Origin: Geobacteraceae bacterium
Lineage (GTDB): Bacteria > Desulfobacterota > Desulfuromonadia > Desulfuromonadales > Desulfuromonadaceae
Assembly (NCBI GenBank): GCA_020201305.1
Contig: JAIVHC010000229.1
Coordinates: 1-5,199, forward strand
Direction of reading: 5' to 3'
DNA length: 5,199 bases
In this document: piece after piece, positions 1 through 5,199 of the stretch
Layout: each line of letters starts with the position of its first letter
Position numbering within the stretch: the stretch's first letter is position 1
Notes under the pieces: model-generated
What the model was told of the DNA's origin: nothing
Seen by the model: the letters and a program-made list of their open reading frames with translations, nothing else
The model's database searches: none
Position numbers and translations under genes: made by a program

Positions 1-1
1 G

Positions 2-97
2 GCATACATCGGGTATGTCGAGGTCCTGAAAAAACGCCGTAACGCCGGAGGGCAGACTTTTTGCGACGCCATCAACGATGAGCAACCAAGCCGGTGA
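2..97 (+). CDS. 3' end of an unidentified upstream gene (partial)
   Basis: Only one plus-strand frame stays open from the window edge. It runs 31 codons and ends at TGA 95-97; the other two plus frames stop by position 42. The visible tail is basic in the middle (VLKKRRNAGG) and ends DEQPSR. It does not match a family I recognise. The stop lies 40 bp before the CheC-like start, and I see no terminator-like hairpin in the gap, so it may be the preceding gene of the same operon. The evidence is only an open frame in a short stretch, and one minus-strand frame is also open here, so this call is tentative. Confidence 0.35.
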   Translation, partial: AYIGYVEVLKKRRNAGGQTFCDAINDEQPSR

Positions 98-137
98 CGC
101 CGCCCAACTCGAACCAATACTCACGCGGGAGTAATTT

Positions 138-767
138 ATGCTTCACCTCTCAGATGCGGGACAGGATGCACTGCAGGAGTTGTTCAACATCGGGATGGGG
201 CATGCGGCAGCGTCGCTGGAGCGAATGCTGGGAACTGAAATATGCCTATCTGTTCCATTTCTGACCCTCCTTTCTGCACCCCGGGCTGCAACCCGCATCG
301 AAACACCGGACCATGCCGAAGTAAGCACCGTCAGACAAGCATTCTCCGGCCCTTTTTCCGGCACTGCACTCCTGATATTTCCCGAGACAAATTGCGTCGA
401 ACTTATCCGCACCCTGGTGGATGATGCAGTCCCCCTGGAGACCCTCGGAGAGTTGGAACAGGACAGTCTCCTGGAGATCGGTAATATTGTTCTCAATGCC
501 TGTTTGGGCAGCTTTGCGAATCTCATGCAAAAAGAAATTGATTTTGAGCTCCCCACCTTTTTAAGGGGCAGCTGTCGCAATCTACTTGCGAGCAACAACA
601 CCAGTGCCGTTGATGAGCCCTTGATCTTTCTGGAGGTCAATTTCAACAGCCGGGAGGGAACAGCAGCATCCAACAGTATCAAAGGCTTTGTGGTTCTGCT
701 TCTGGATGCGCGCGGGAGCGCCGACCTGCAACAGGAGCTTCAACATCTGCTCGGAGGGCAAGTATGA
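138..767 (+). CDS. CheC-family phosphatase (CheY-P phosphatase-like)
   Basis: This 209-residue protein is about the usual length for CheC. CheC/CheX/FliY proteins dephosphorylate phospho-receiver domains through a D-x3-E-x2-N-x22-P signature. Both copies expected of a CheC are complete here: D10, E14, N17, P40 in the first half and D109, E113, N116, P139 in the second, with exact spacing. It has no signal peptide or membrane segment, so it should be cytoplasmic. The ATG at 138 has a GGGAG ribosome site at 127-131, six bases upstream. The stop overlaps the kinase start as ATGA, so the two are probably translationally coupled. No cheY, cheD, cheW or MCP gene lies beside it, apart from a CheA-like remnant on the opposite strand. 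Its target is therefore more likely the receiver of the hybrid kinase or of the diguanylate cyclase than a flagellar CheY (inference). A CheX-type label is possible, but the two intact motifs favour CheC. Confidence 0.85.
   Translation: MLHLSDAGQDALQELFNIGMGHAAASLERMLGTEICLSVPFLTLLSAPRAATRIETPDHAEVSTVRQAFSGPFSGTALLIFPETNCVELIRTLVDDAVPLETLGELEQDSLLEIGNIVLNACLGSFANLMQKEIDFELPTFLRGSCRNLLASNNTSAVDEPLIFLEVNFNSREGTAASNSIKGFVVLLLDARGSADLQQELQHLLGGQV
753..758 (+). promoter_or_regulatory. Ribosome binding site of the hybrid kinase gene
   Basis: GGAGGG lies five bases before ATG 764, inside the last codons of the CheC-like gene. It supports 764 as the real start and fits coupled translation across the ATGA overlap. 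Confidence 0.7.
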
Positions 768-1600
768 GCATTGACACCCTCGCGGCTCAGTGCCTGGAAC
801 ATTCACCTGCCGGGATAATAGTGCTGGACCATGAGTTGAATATCAAATTATGGAACAGCTGGCTAGTGCGCGCCTCAGGGATAGAACCACCCTGCGCCAT
901 GGGCAGGAATCTTATCCAGGTTGTTCCGAGCCTCGAGAACACCCATCTGCTTGATGCCATCATGCTTGCCCTTAATACCGGGCTCCCCTCGGTATTAACC
1001 CCGAAGCTCAACAAATTCCCCCTGCCGCTGTACCGCACCTCTCCAGATGGGGAAAAGCACAATTTTCCGCAGAATATCCATGTGCTGGCCATCCGTCCCG
1101 ATACAGATGAAGAGCGCTTCTGCATGGTACAAATCAATGATGTAAGCAGTGCGTTTCAGCGCGAAACCCAACTGCGCCGTCAAGCGGAGGAACTGGAAAA
1201 GCAAAAGCAAAAGCTTACCAGCGCTTGGCAGGAAGCAAAACGCGCCAACGAAGCCAAGAGTATGTTTCTTGCGAATGTAAGCCACGAAATCCGCACTCCC
1301 CTCAACGCCATTATCGGGCTCTCACATCTCAGTCTACAGGATGCTCCCGAAGGTTCGATGCACGATGATCTGGAAAAGATAGAGCAGTCAGGCAAGCTCC
1401 TTCTAACGCTGGTCAACGATATTCTCGACTTTGCCAAGATTGATGCGGGCAAGATGCACATCGAAAAACGCTGTTGTGAAATCGACAACATCGTGGCTCA
1501 ACTCAGTGACCTGTTCCGCGATCAGGCGCTGGAAAAACAGATATCTCTAGTGCCGCGATCAGGCGCTGGAAAAACAGATATCTCTGGTGTTCGACATTGA
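764..1600 (+). CDS. Hybrid kinase, N-terminal piece: PAS and HisKA
   Basis: The 278-residue frame starts at an ATG with a good ribosome site. Residues about 8-128 form a PAS-like sensor (SPAGIIVLD followed by a LWN segment). A charged heptad-like stretch at about 131-166 (ETQLRRQAEELEKQ) is the usual signalling coiled coil. HisKA follows with the H box FLANVSHEIRTPLNAI; its phospho-accepting histidine is H174. The family sequence is followed up to V263. The last 15 residues come from reading the duplicated 37 bp out of frame and end at TGA 1598-1600. Alone this piece could dimerise and be phosphorylated in trans, but it has no ATP-binding domain. The PAS ligand cannot be read from the sequence; I see no clear haem or flavin signature. 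Confidence 0.8.
   Translation: MSIDTLAAQCLEHSPAGIIVLDHELNIKLWNSWLVRASGIEPPCAMGRNLIQVVPSLENTHLLDAIMLALNTGLPSVLTPKLNKFPLPLYRTSPDGEKHNFPQNIHVLAIRPDTDEERFCMVQINDVSSAFQRETQLRRQAEELEKQKQKLTSAWQEAKRANEAKSMFLANVSHEIRTPLNAIIGLSHLSLQDAPEGSMHDDLEKIEQSGKLLLTLVNDILDFAKIDAGKMHIEKRCCEIDNIVAQLSDLFRDQALEKQISLVPRSGAGKTDISGVRH
1516..1589 (+). repeat. 37-bp tandem direct duplication inside the kinase gene
   Basis: Copy 1 is 1516-1552 and copy 2 is 1553-1589. They are adjacent with no spacer and differ at one base (A1549 against G1586). The match ends at both outer borders (T1515 against G1552, C1553 against T1590). In the native frame the difference is silent (CTA or CTG, Leu). The unit length leaves a remainder of one base, so the duplication shifts the frame between HisKA and HATPase. 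Confidence 0.95.
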
Positions 1601-1775
1601 TGCCAATGTGCCTTTATACATCGAAAGTGATGAGCTGCGCCTGCAGCAAATCCTTATCAATCTGATCAACAACGGAATGAAATTCACCCAAAGCGGCGAA
1701 GTGCGCATATGTATGCACTGGGAGGACAATACCCAAGCCCCCCTCCAGTGGATATCTCGAGATTCAGGTACATGA
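1587..1775 (+). CDS. Hybrid kinase, middle piece: N box of the HATPase domain (fragment)
   Basis: This is the native kinase frame between the two breaks, not an independent gene. It is open from after TAG 1548-1550, and the nominal start is a GTG at 1587 that encodes an internal valine (native reading ISLVFDIDANVP). It contains the start of the HATPase domain, with LQQILINLINNGMKFT as the N box that binds Mg-ATP. Native sequence is lost near QAP, just at the run of six C (1738-1743), and the frame ends at TGA 1773-1775. I see no ribosome site before the GTG. The 62 residues are too short to fold as an ATPase. Confidence 0.6.
   Translation: MFDIDANVPLYIESDELRLQQILINLINNGMKFTQSGEVRICMHWEDNTQAPLQWISRDSGT
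1738..1743 (+). other. Run of six C, likely site of the second kinase frameshift
   Basis: Upstream of here the kinase reads in the frame of WEDNTQAP; downstream the native frame is SSGYLEIQVHDTGIGM, one base later. Dropping a single C joins them without a gap or stop. The exact base is not provable, since a one-base insertion anywhere in about 1737-1758 would do, but a homopolymer is the usual place for such a slip. Confidence 0.55.
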
Positions 1776-1788
1776 TACCGGCATCGGC

Positions 1789-3483
1789 ATGGATGACGCC
1801 GAAGTCGAGCGGCTGTTTCAGCCGTTTTCCCAGGCAGATGAGTCTACGAGTCGCAGATACGGTGGAACCGGTCTCGGGCTCGCGATAACCAAACGCCTGG
1901 TGGAGATGTTCGACGGTACCATCAAGGTAACCAGCCGCAAAGACGAAGGAAGCTGCTTTGCTGTCAACCTGCCGGTTGCGCTCTGTGCCACCCCCGGAAT
2001 CTCTGCTCCAATGCAACTGCAAAGCAAGGATATCTATACCTTTGAACTGGAACAGAATCAGAAAAACATGCTCTGTCGCGCCCTGAAGCCCTGGCACACC
2101 CGCGCGCAGGAGATAGGGCCCGAGATGTCACCGCAGAAATGCGCGCTGCTGCTGTGCCCCGAAAGCGCCGTGGCTGAACTCCCGCCACCCTGGCACCAGG
2201 TGCCCCGCCTCGCGTTTGTGCAGGGCCGTCAGGATATCCCACGCAGCCTACGTAACGATTTACTCCCTGAACCAGTAGAAGCACAGCAGATCCGCCGCCG
2301 GATACAACGTAAACTTCAGAGCGCAAAATCGTCCTCGGCACAAAGTGCTATGCCCCAGACGCAAATGCCATTGCAGGACTACACTATTATGCTGGTAGAG
2401 GATAACGCCATCAACCGCATGATTGCGGAGAAAATCCTCGAGCGCATGGGGGCCACGATCATTATCGCCAAAGATGGCGAACATGCTCTAAAACAGATGG
2501 AACAGCACCCCGGAATTGAAGCGATCCTCATGGACATTCAGATGCCGGGGATGGATGGCTACACCGCCTGCGCCAGACTGCGCGAAGAGCCTTATACTTT
2601 CAGGGGACCCATAATCGCCCTTACCGCACACGCTATGAGCGATGAACCGCAGCGCTGCCGCGAAGCCGGGATGGACGCACATGTAGCCAAGCCCTTTGAG
2701 CCGGAACAGCTTCTCGAAGTGCTACTCAGCCACCTGCACAGCAACACCGGGGAGCCTCCACCCCCCGCAGAGCCTGAAACACCCCACGAGGTTGAAGAGA
2801 GCCGCGACGACGCGAATCACTGCTGGAGTGCAACCCAGGGGCTGCAGCGAATCAACAACGATATAGAGTTATTCAACCTGCTACTGGAGCGCTTTCTGAC
2901 CCAATTCTGTGTGCAGGAGTCGTCTCAATGGAAGGAGTTTCTCTCCTGGAGTAAAGCGGAACAGTGCGCGTGGATGCACAACCTTAAAGGGGTTGCGGCC
3001 AACCTCGGCGCTGACCCACTCGCGCGCCAGGCCAGAGAGCTTGAAGAGCGGCTCAAAAAGGCCCCCACTACAAAGGTTGAGCCTGAGAATTTCACCCAAC
3101 TCTACACCCTGCTACACGACTGCTGCACCCGCATGCGCACGTGGTTAAGCGAACAGAACGCGACGTCTGAGGGGCAAAGCGCAGGGGATGCATCGGCAGA
3201 ACCTATTGAGCGCGCCAGGTTAAACGAAGCGGTTGCGCAACTGCTCACATTGCTCGCGGAGCACGATCTGGATGCGCTGGAGATGTGGAAGATGATACGG
3301 GGACCTCTGGGAGAGGACCTGCCCGACTTTATCGGGCGTATCAATACCTATATGAAAAATCTGGAATTTGAGATGGCAAGCCGTCATCTCAAGCACTGGC
3401 TGAGTAAGCAGCCTGCAGCGGAGGAAGCAAATTCACCTCTGCGGATTTTACCGCACATAAAGGACACAGACCGTGAGTGCTGA
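1789..3483 (+). CDS. Hybrid kinase, C-terminal piece: HATPase end, REC and Hpt
   Basis: The ATG at 1789 is the methionine of the ATPase G1 box (DTGIGM) and has no ribosome site, so it is internal. The native frame extends upstream to at least LEIQVHDTGIG. Domains in this 564-residue piece are: the F box and G2 box (YGGTGLGLAI) in the first 40 residues; residues about 75-176, the size and place of a degenerate receiver but without an obvious phospho-acceptor aspartate; REC at about 197-315 with acidic E204/D205, phospho-acceptor D249 (LMDIQMPGMDG) and K301; and Hpt at about 344-445 with H397 in MHNLKGVAANLGA. A helical tail with a LNEAVAQLLTLL segment follows, as often seen after Hpt domains. 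The expected route is H174 to D249 to H397 and then to the receiver of the next gene (inference). TGA 3481-3483 overlaps the cyclase start by 11 bp. Confidence 0.85.
   Translation: MDDAEVERLFQPFSQADESTSRRYGGTGLGLAITKRLVEMFDGTIKVTSRKDEGSCFAVNLPVALCATPGISAPMQLQSKDIYTFELEQNQKNMLCRALKPWHTRAQEIGPEMSPQKCALLLCPESAVAELPPPWHQVPRLAFVQGRQDIPRSLRNDLLPEPVEAQQIRRRIQRKLQSAKSSSAQSAMPQTQMPLQDYTIMLVEDNAINRMIAEKILERMGATIIIAKDGEHALKQMEQHPGIEAILMDIQMPGMDGYTACARLREEPYTFRGPIIALTAHAMSDEPQRCREAGMDAHVAKPFEPEQLLEVLLSHLHSNTGEPPPPAEPETPHEVEESRDDANHCWSATQGLQRINNDIELFNLLLERFLTQFCVQESSQWKEFLSWSKAEQCAWMHNLKGVAANLGADPLARQARELEERLKKAPTTKVEPENFTQLYTLLHDCCTRMRTWLSEQNATSEGQSAGDASAEPIERARLNEAVAQLLTLLAEHDLDALEMWKMIRGPLGEDLPDFIGRINTYMKNLEFEMASRHLKHWLSKQPAAEEANSPLRILPHIKDTDREC
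3461..3464 (+). promoter_or_regulatory. Ribosome binding site supporting the GTG start of the diguanylate cyclase
   Basis: AGGA (within AAAGGA) lies eight bases before GTG 3473. An in-frame TAA at 3458-3460 rules out any start further upstream, and the next residues run straight into a receiver domain, so GTG 3473 is the natural start. Confidence 0.6.
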
Positions 3484-4381
3484 ATTACCCACCATTCTCA
3501 TTGTCGAAGATGAGATTATCAATATTCACAGCCTGTCGCGCATTTTACGCGGCACTGCGCGGCTGTGCTTCGCCACCACGGGGGAACAGGCCCTGGAGCT
3601 GGCGGAGCGCCTCGAAGTGGAGATGGTACTGCTGGACATCATGCTCCCGGATATGAGCGGTTTTGAAGTATGCAAACAACTCAAGAACAACCCGGCCACC
3701 TTCAAGTGCACGGTGATCTTTGTGACCGCCCTCGACAGCGACGAAGAGGAGGCGCATGGTTTGCGCATGGGGGCTATGGACTATATCAAAAAACCCTTCA
3801 ACCCCATCATTGTGCGCGAGCGGGTACAGAATCAGCTCAACCTCACCCTTGCATACCGCAAGCTCGAAGAGCTCTCCACCACGGACTTTCTCACCGGCGC
3901 GTTCAATCGGCGTTACTTTACAGATATTGCCACTACTGAGCTGAAACGCCATCAGCGCCACAATAAGGATACCAGCGTGATGATGCTCGACATTGACCAC
4001 TTCAAAGAGGTTAATGACACCTACGGCCACAGTGTCGGTGATCGGGCATTGCGGCATCTGGTGCGGATCTGTCGCGACAATCTGCGCGAGGAGGATATCT
4101 TTGCGCGCTACGGCGGGGAGGAATTCTGCATCTTACTCCCGGAAACCGATGCATCAACCGCAGAAGAAGCCGCCGAACGTCTGCGCCAGAACATCGAAAA
4201 CACCCCCATGGAGCTTGATGATAACCAACTGCATCTGCGTGCAAGTATCGGCTTAAGCGGGATCGACGCCCAGAAAAGTGCCGACATCGATTATTGGCTC
4301 GAGCGCGCGGATCTGGCCCTGTACCGCGCCAAAGAGGAGGGGCGTAACCAGGTGGTTTGCTATGCTACAGAAGACGAATAG
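3473..4381 (+). CDS. Response regulator diguanylate cyclase (REC-GGDEF)
   Basis: This 302-residue protein has two domains. REC occupies about residues 5-122, with acidic pocket E12/D13, phospho-acceptor D55 (LLDIMLPDMSG), switch T85 and K107 (KKPF). A short helical linker (VQNQLNLTLAYRKLEEL) leads to GGDEF, which begins near STTDFLTGAFNRRYF (about 135-300). The active site is GGEEF at 214-218, and substrate- and metal-binding residues are present in LDIDHFKEVNDTYGH. R205-x-x-D208, five residues before GGEEF, is a complete c-di-GMP inhibitory I-site. It should therefore make c-di-GMP from two GTP when phosphorylated, with product feedback, as in WspR/PleD-type proteins. It is cytoplasmic, with no membrane segment. 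The start overlaps the kinase stop by 11 bp, so the Hpt of that kinase is the likely phosphate donor (inference). All key residues are intact, so it should remain active even if the kinase is lost. Confidence 0.93.
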   Translation: MSAELPTILIVEDEIINIHSLSRILRGTARLCFATTGEQALELAERLEVEMVLLDIMLPDMSGFEVCKQLKNNPATFKCTVIFVTALDSDEEEAHGLRMGAMDYIKKPFNPIIVRERVQNQLNLTLAYRKLEELSTTDFLTGAFNRRYFTDIATTELKRHQRHNKDTSVMMLDIDHFKEVNDTYGHSVGDRALRHLVRICRDNLREEDIFARYGGEEFCILLPETDASTAEEAAERLRQNIENTPMELDDNQLHLRASIGLSGIDAQKSADIDYWLERADLALYRAKEEGRNQVVCYATEDE

Positions 4382-4396
4382 GTAAGAGATGCGGCA

Positions 4397-4617
4397 TCAA
4401 GCCACCCCATCGAGCCAATTTGTAATTCCCCCGATGTCGAGCAAAAAAACCACATTGCCATCCGCCAGGACTGCGCCCCCGTATAAAATGGGGATATTAC
4501 GCAGATAAGGCCGTATTCCCGGCGCGCCAGCCCCAGCGGATCCTTGATGGTCATAAGTACCGCGCGATCCACTTCAGTTTCCTCCCCTCCGGTCTCGAGA
4601 AGAACCTCTATCCGGGG
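4397..4617 (-). pseudogene. Remnant of a CheA C-terminal (CheW-like) domain, frame-shifted and 5'-truncated
   Basis: Two minus-strand frames join into what looks like the end of a CheA. One frame begins directly after the EAL stop codon, from 4617 down to about 4530 (RIEVLLETGG, then VDR and IKDPLG), resembling the strand, VDRxLG and VVIKPLG elements of the CheW-like domain. The other runs from about 4520 to TGA 4399-4397 and reads PYLRNIPILYGGAVLADG then NVVFLLDIGG. This fits the CheA ending typified by a PG-x-GAxILGDGxVxLILD motif. Moving between them needs a frame change near 4510-4530. No start codon or upstream domains are present, so only about 70 residues of a protein usually over 600 remain. 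The second segment is the stronger match; the first is weaker. The domain could instead come from a CheW or CheV. Confidence 0.5.
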
Positions 4618-5199
4618 TTACTTATGCGCACAGGCGTACTGCTTTAGAAGGAGCGCTATCTGATCCGGAGGGAGAGGATGCGAAAACCAGAACCCCTGCC
4701 CGTACTTGCAGTTGGCGTCACGGAGAAAATCACGCTGTTCTTCGGTTTCAATCCCTTCGGCAATAACCTCCAACTTCATATTGCGCGCTAAATCGGCAAT
4801 CGCCGTGGCGATAGCTTCATCATCCCGATTGTGGGTAACATCGCTGACAAAAGAACGATCAATTTTCAGACATTTTATGGGGAATTTTTTGAGATACGCG
4901 AGCGAAGAGTAGCCGGTGCCAAAATCATCTATGGACAGTCGCACTCCGAGACGACTTATCTGATCCATAATACTGATGGAATCCTGGATGTCATCCATAA
5001 GAATACTCTCGGTCAACTCCAGGTCGAGATAAGAAGGATCCAGGCCGGTGCGGTGCAGAAGTTCCTTGAGATTCTCCACCAATCCCACCTGGTGAAACTG
5101 GCGTCCGGATATATTCACCGACATCCGGATCTTTGGCAGCCCCGCGTCGTGCCAGATCTGGATCTGTTTGCATGCACAGTTCAGCACCCACTCTCCGAT
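4618..5199 (-). CDS. EAL-domain cyclic-di-GMP phosphodiesterase, C-terminal part (start beyond the window)
   Basis: The frame is open to the window edge, giving 193 visible residues that begin IGEWVLNCACKQIQIW, the usual mid-EAL sequence. The gene therefore starts beyond position 5199, and the GTG at 5187 is internal. The EAL motif itself and any sensor, REC or GGDEF domain upstream are not visible. Hallmarks present are VNISGRQF, LELTES (metal-binding Glu at 5017-5019), IDDFGTGYSS with the metal-binding DD at 4924-4929, LKIDRSF, AEGIETEEQ and GQGFWFSHPL. These are the residues of an active phosphodiesterase that hydrolyses c-di-GMP to pGpG. It ends naturally at TAA 4620-4618, soon after the EAL fold. 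It converges on the diguanylate cyclase, so enzymes that make and break the same messenger lie side by side. The gene may be a GGDEF-EAL tandem protein, which is common. Confidence 0.92.
   Translation of the reverse strand: MGEWVLNCACKQIQIWHDAGLPKIRMSVNISGRQFHQVGLVENLKELLHRTGLDPSYLDLELTESILMDDIQDSISIMDQISRLGVRLSIDDFGTGYSSLAYLKKFPIKCLKIDRSFVSDVTHNRDDEAIATAIADLARNMKLEVIAEGIETEEQRDFLRDANCKYGQGFWFSHPLPPDQIALLLKQYACAHK

Larger units (their letters stand above)
764..3483 (+). pseudogene. Hybrid sensor histidine kinase (PAS-HisKA-HATPase-REC-Hpt), interrupted by two frameshifts
   Basis: The locus encodes one hybrid kinase split over three frames. The order is PAS, coiled coil, HisKA, HATPase N box, then after the second break the G1, F and G2 boxes, a receiver-like region, REC and Hpt. 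The first break is a 37-bp tandem duplication at 1516-1589 (37 = 3x12+1). The second is a +1 shift within about 1737-1758. Subtracting 37 and 1 from the 2720-bp span leaves 2682 bp, exactly 894 codons with the stop, so an 893-residue kinase is recovered. No transmembrane segment is evident, suggesting a cytoplasmic sensor. As written, no product would carry both the phospho-histidine and a whole ATPase domain. The downstream domains keep every key residue, so the damage is recent, reversible, or an error in the sequence. Confidence 0.85.

Noticed and set aside
143..682. Long antisense open frame (179 codons) opposite the CheC-like gene
   Set aside because: The plus strand encodes a protein with two exact CheC motifs; the antisense product has no recognisable domain and is basic, low-complexity shadow sequence.
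1789..1791. ATG 1789 as the true start of a separate REC-Hpt protein
   Set aside because: It is the Met of the ATPase G1 box, no ribosome site precedes it, and native sequence continues upstream in the same frame.
3545..4057. Antisense open frame of 170 codons opposite the REC-GGDEF gene
   Set aside because: It lies wholly within a clear REC-GGDEF coding region and shows no family features.
4477..4493. CCCC-GTATAAAAT-GGGG inverted repeat as a terminator between the convergent genes
   Set aside because: The stem is only four pairs, has no T run after it on either strand, and lies inside the CheA-like remnant.
4360..4572. Minus-strand 70-codon open frame as a separate small gene
   Set aside because: Its first half is part of the CheA-like remnant, but its second half is out of frame with the CheA-like motif and runs into the end of the diguanylate cyclase gene. 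It has no ATG start of its own and no ribosome site that I can see.
4582..4617. CCGG-containing inverted repeat just after the EAL stop as a terminator
   Set aside because: The stem is very short and has mismatches, and no T run follows; it overlaps the first codons of the CheA-like remnant.
1..5199. CRISPR array, tRNA/rRNA genes, insertion sequences or prophage elements
   Set aside because: No spaced repeat array, no tRNA-like cloverleaf, no transposase and no terminal inverted repeats were seen; the only repeat is the 37-bp tandem pair.

Overview
The window reads as a signalling locus from a Gram-negative, flagellated or chemotaxis-competent bacterium. The base composition is moderately G+C-rich by eye. 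The protein styles (PAS hybrid kinase with Hpt, REC-GGDEF, EAL) suggest a proteobacterium, perhaps a gammaproteobacterium. That placement is inference; nothing here fixes the genus.

Layout. Positions 2-97 (+) carry an open frame that looks like the last codons of an unidentified upstream gene. After a 40-bp gap come three tightly packed plus-strand genes: a CheC-family phosphatase (138-767), a hybrid sensor histidine kinase (764-3483) and a REC-GGDEF diguanylate cyclase (3473-4381). Both junctions overlap: an ATGA overlap at 764-767 and an 11-bp overlap with a GTG start at 3473-3483. The three therefore look co-transcribed and translationally coupled. On the minus strand, converging on them, is the C-terminal two thirds or so of an EAL phosphodiesterase (4618-5199, start outside the window). 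Between the two converging genes (4397-4617, minus) is what looks like a decayed, frame-shifted remnant of the CheW-like C-terminal domain of a CheA kinase.

The kinase is broken as given. A 37-bp tandem duplication (1516-1552 and 1553-1589, 36/37 identical) shifts the frame between the HisKA and ATPase parts. A second +1 shift lies somewhere in about 1737-1758, most simply in a run of six C at 1738-1743. Removing one copy of the repeat and one base restores a single 893-codon frame with PAS, HisKA, HATPase, a receiver-like region without an obvious phospho-acceptor, REC and Hpt. The rest of the gene shows no further damage, so the lesion is either recent, switchable or a sequencing/assembly error.

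Likely circuit (inference): the PAS kinase senses a signal and passes phosphate through its own REC and Hpt to the REC of the diguanylate cyclase, controlling c-di-GMP synthesis. The CheC-like protein, with both phosphatase motifs complete, could drain phosphate from one of the receivers, a use of CheC outside classical chemotaxis. The neighbouring EAL protein would degrade the same second messenger.
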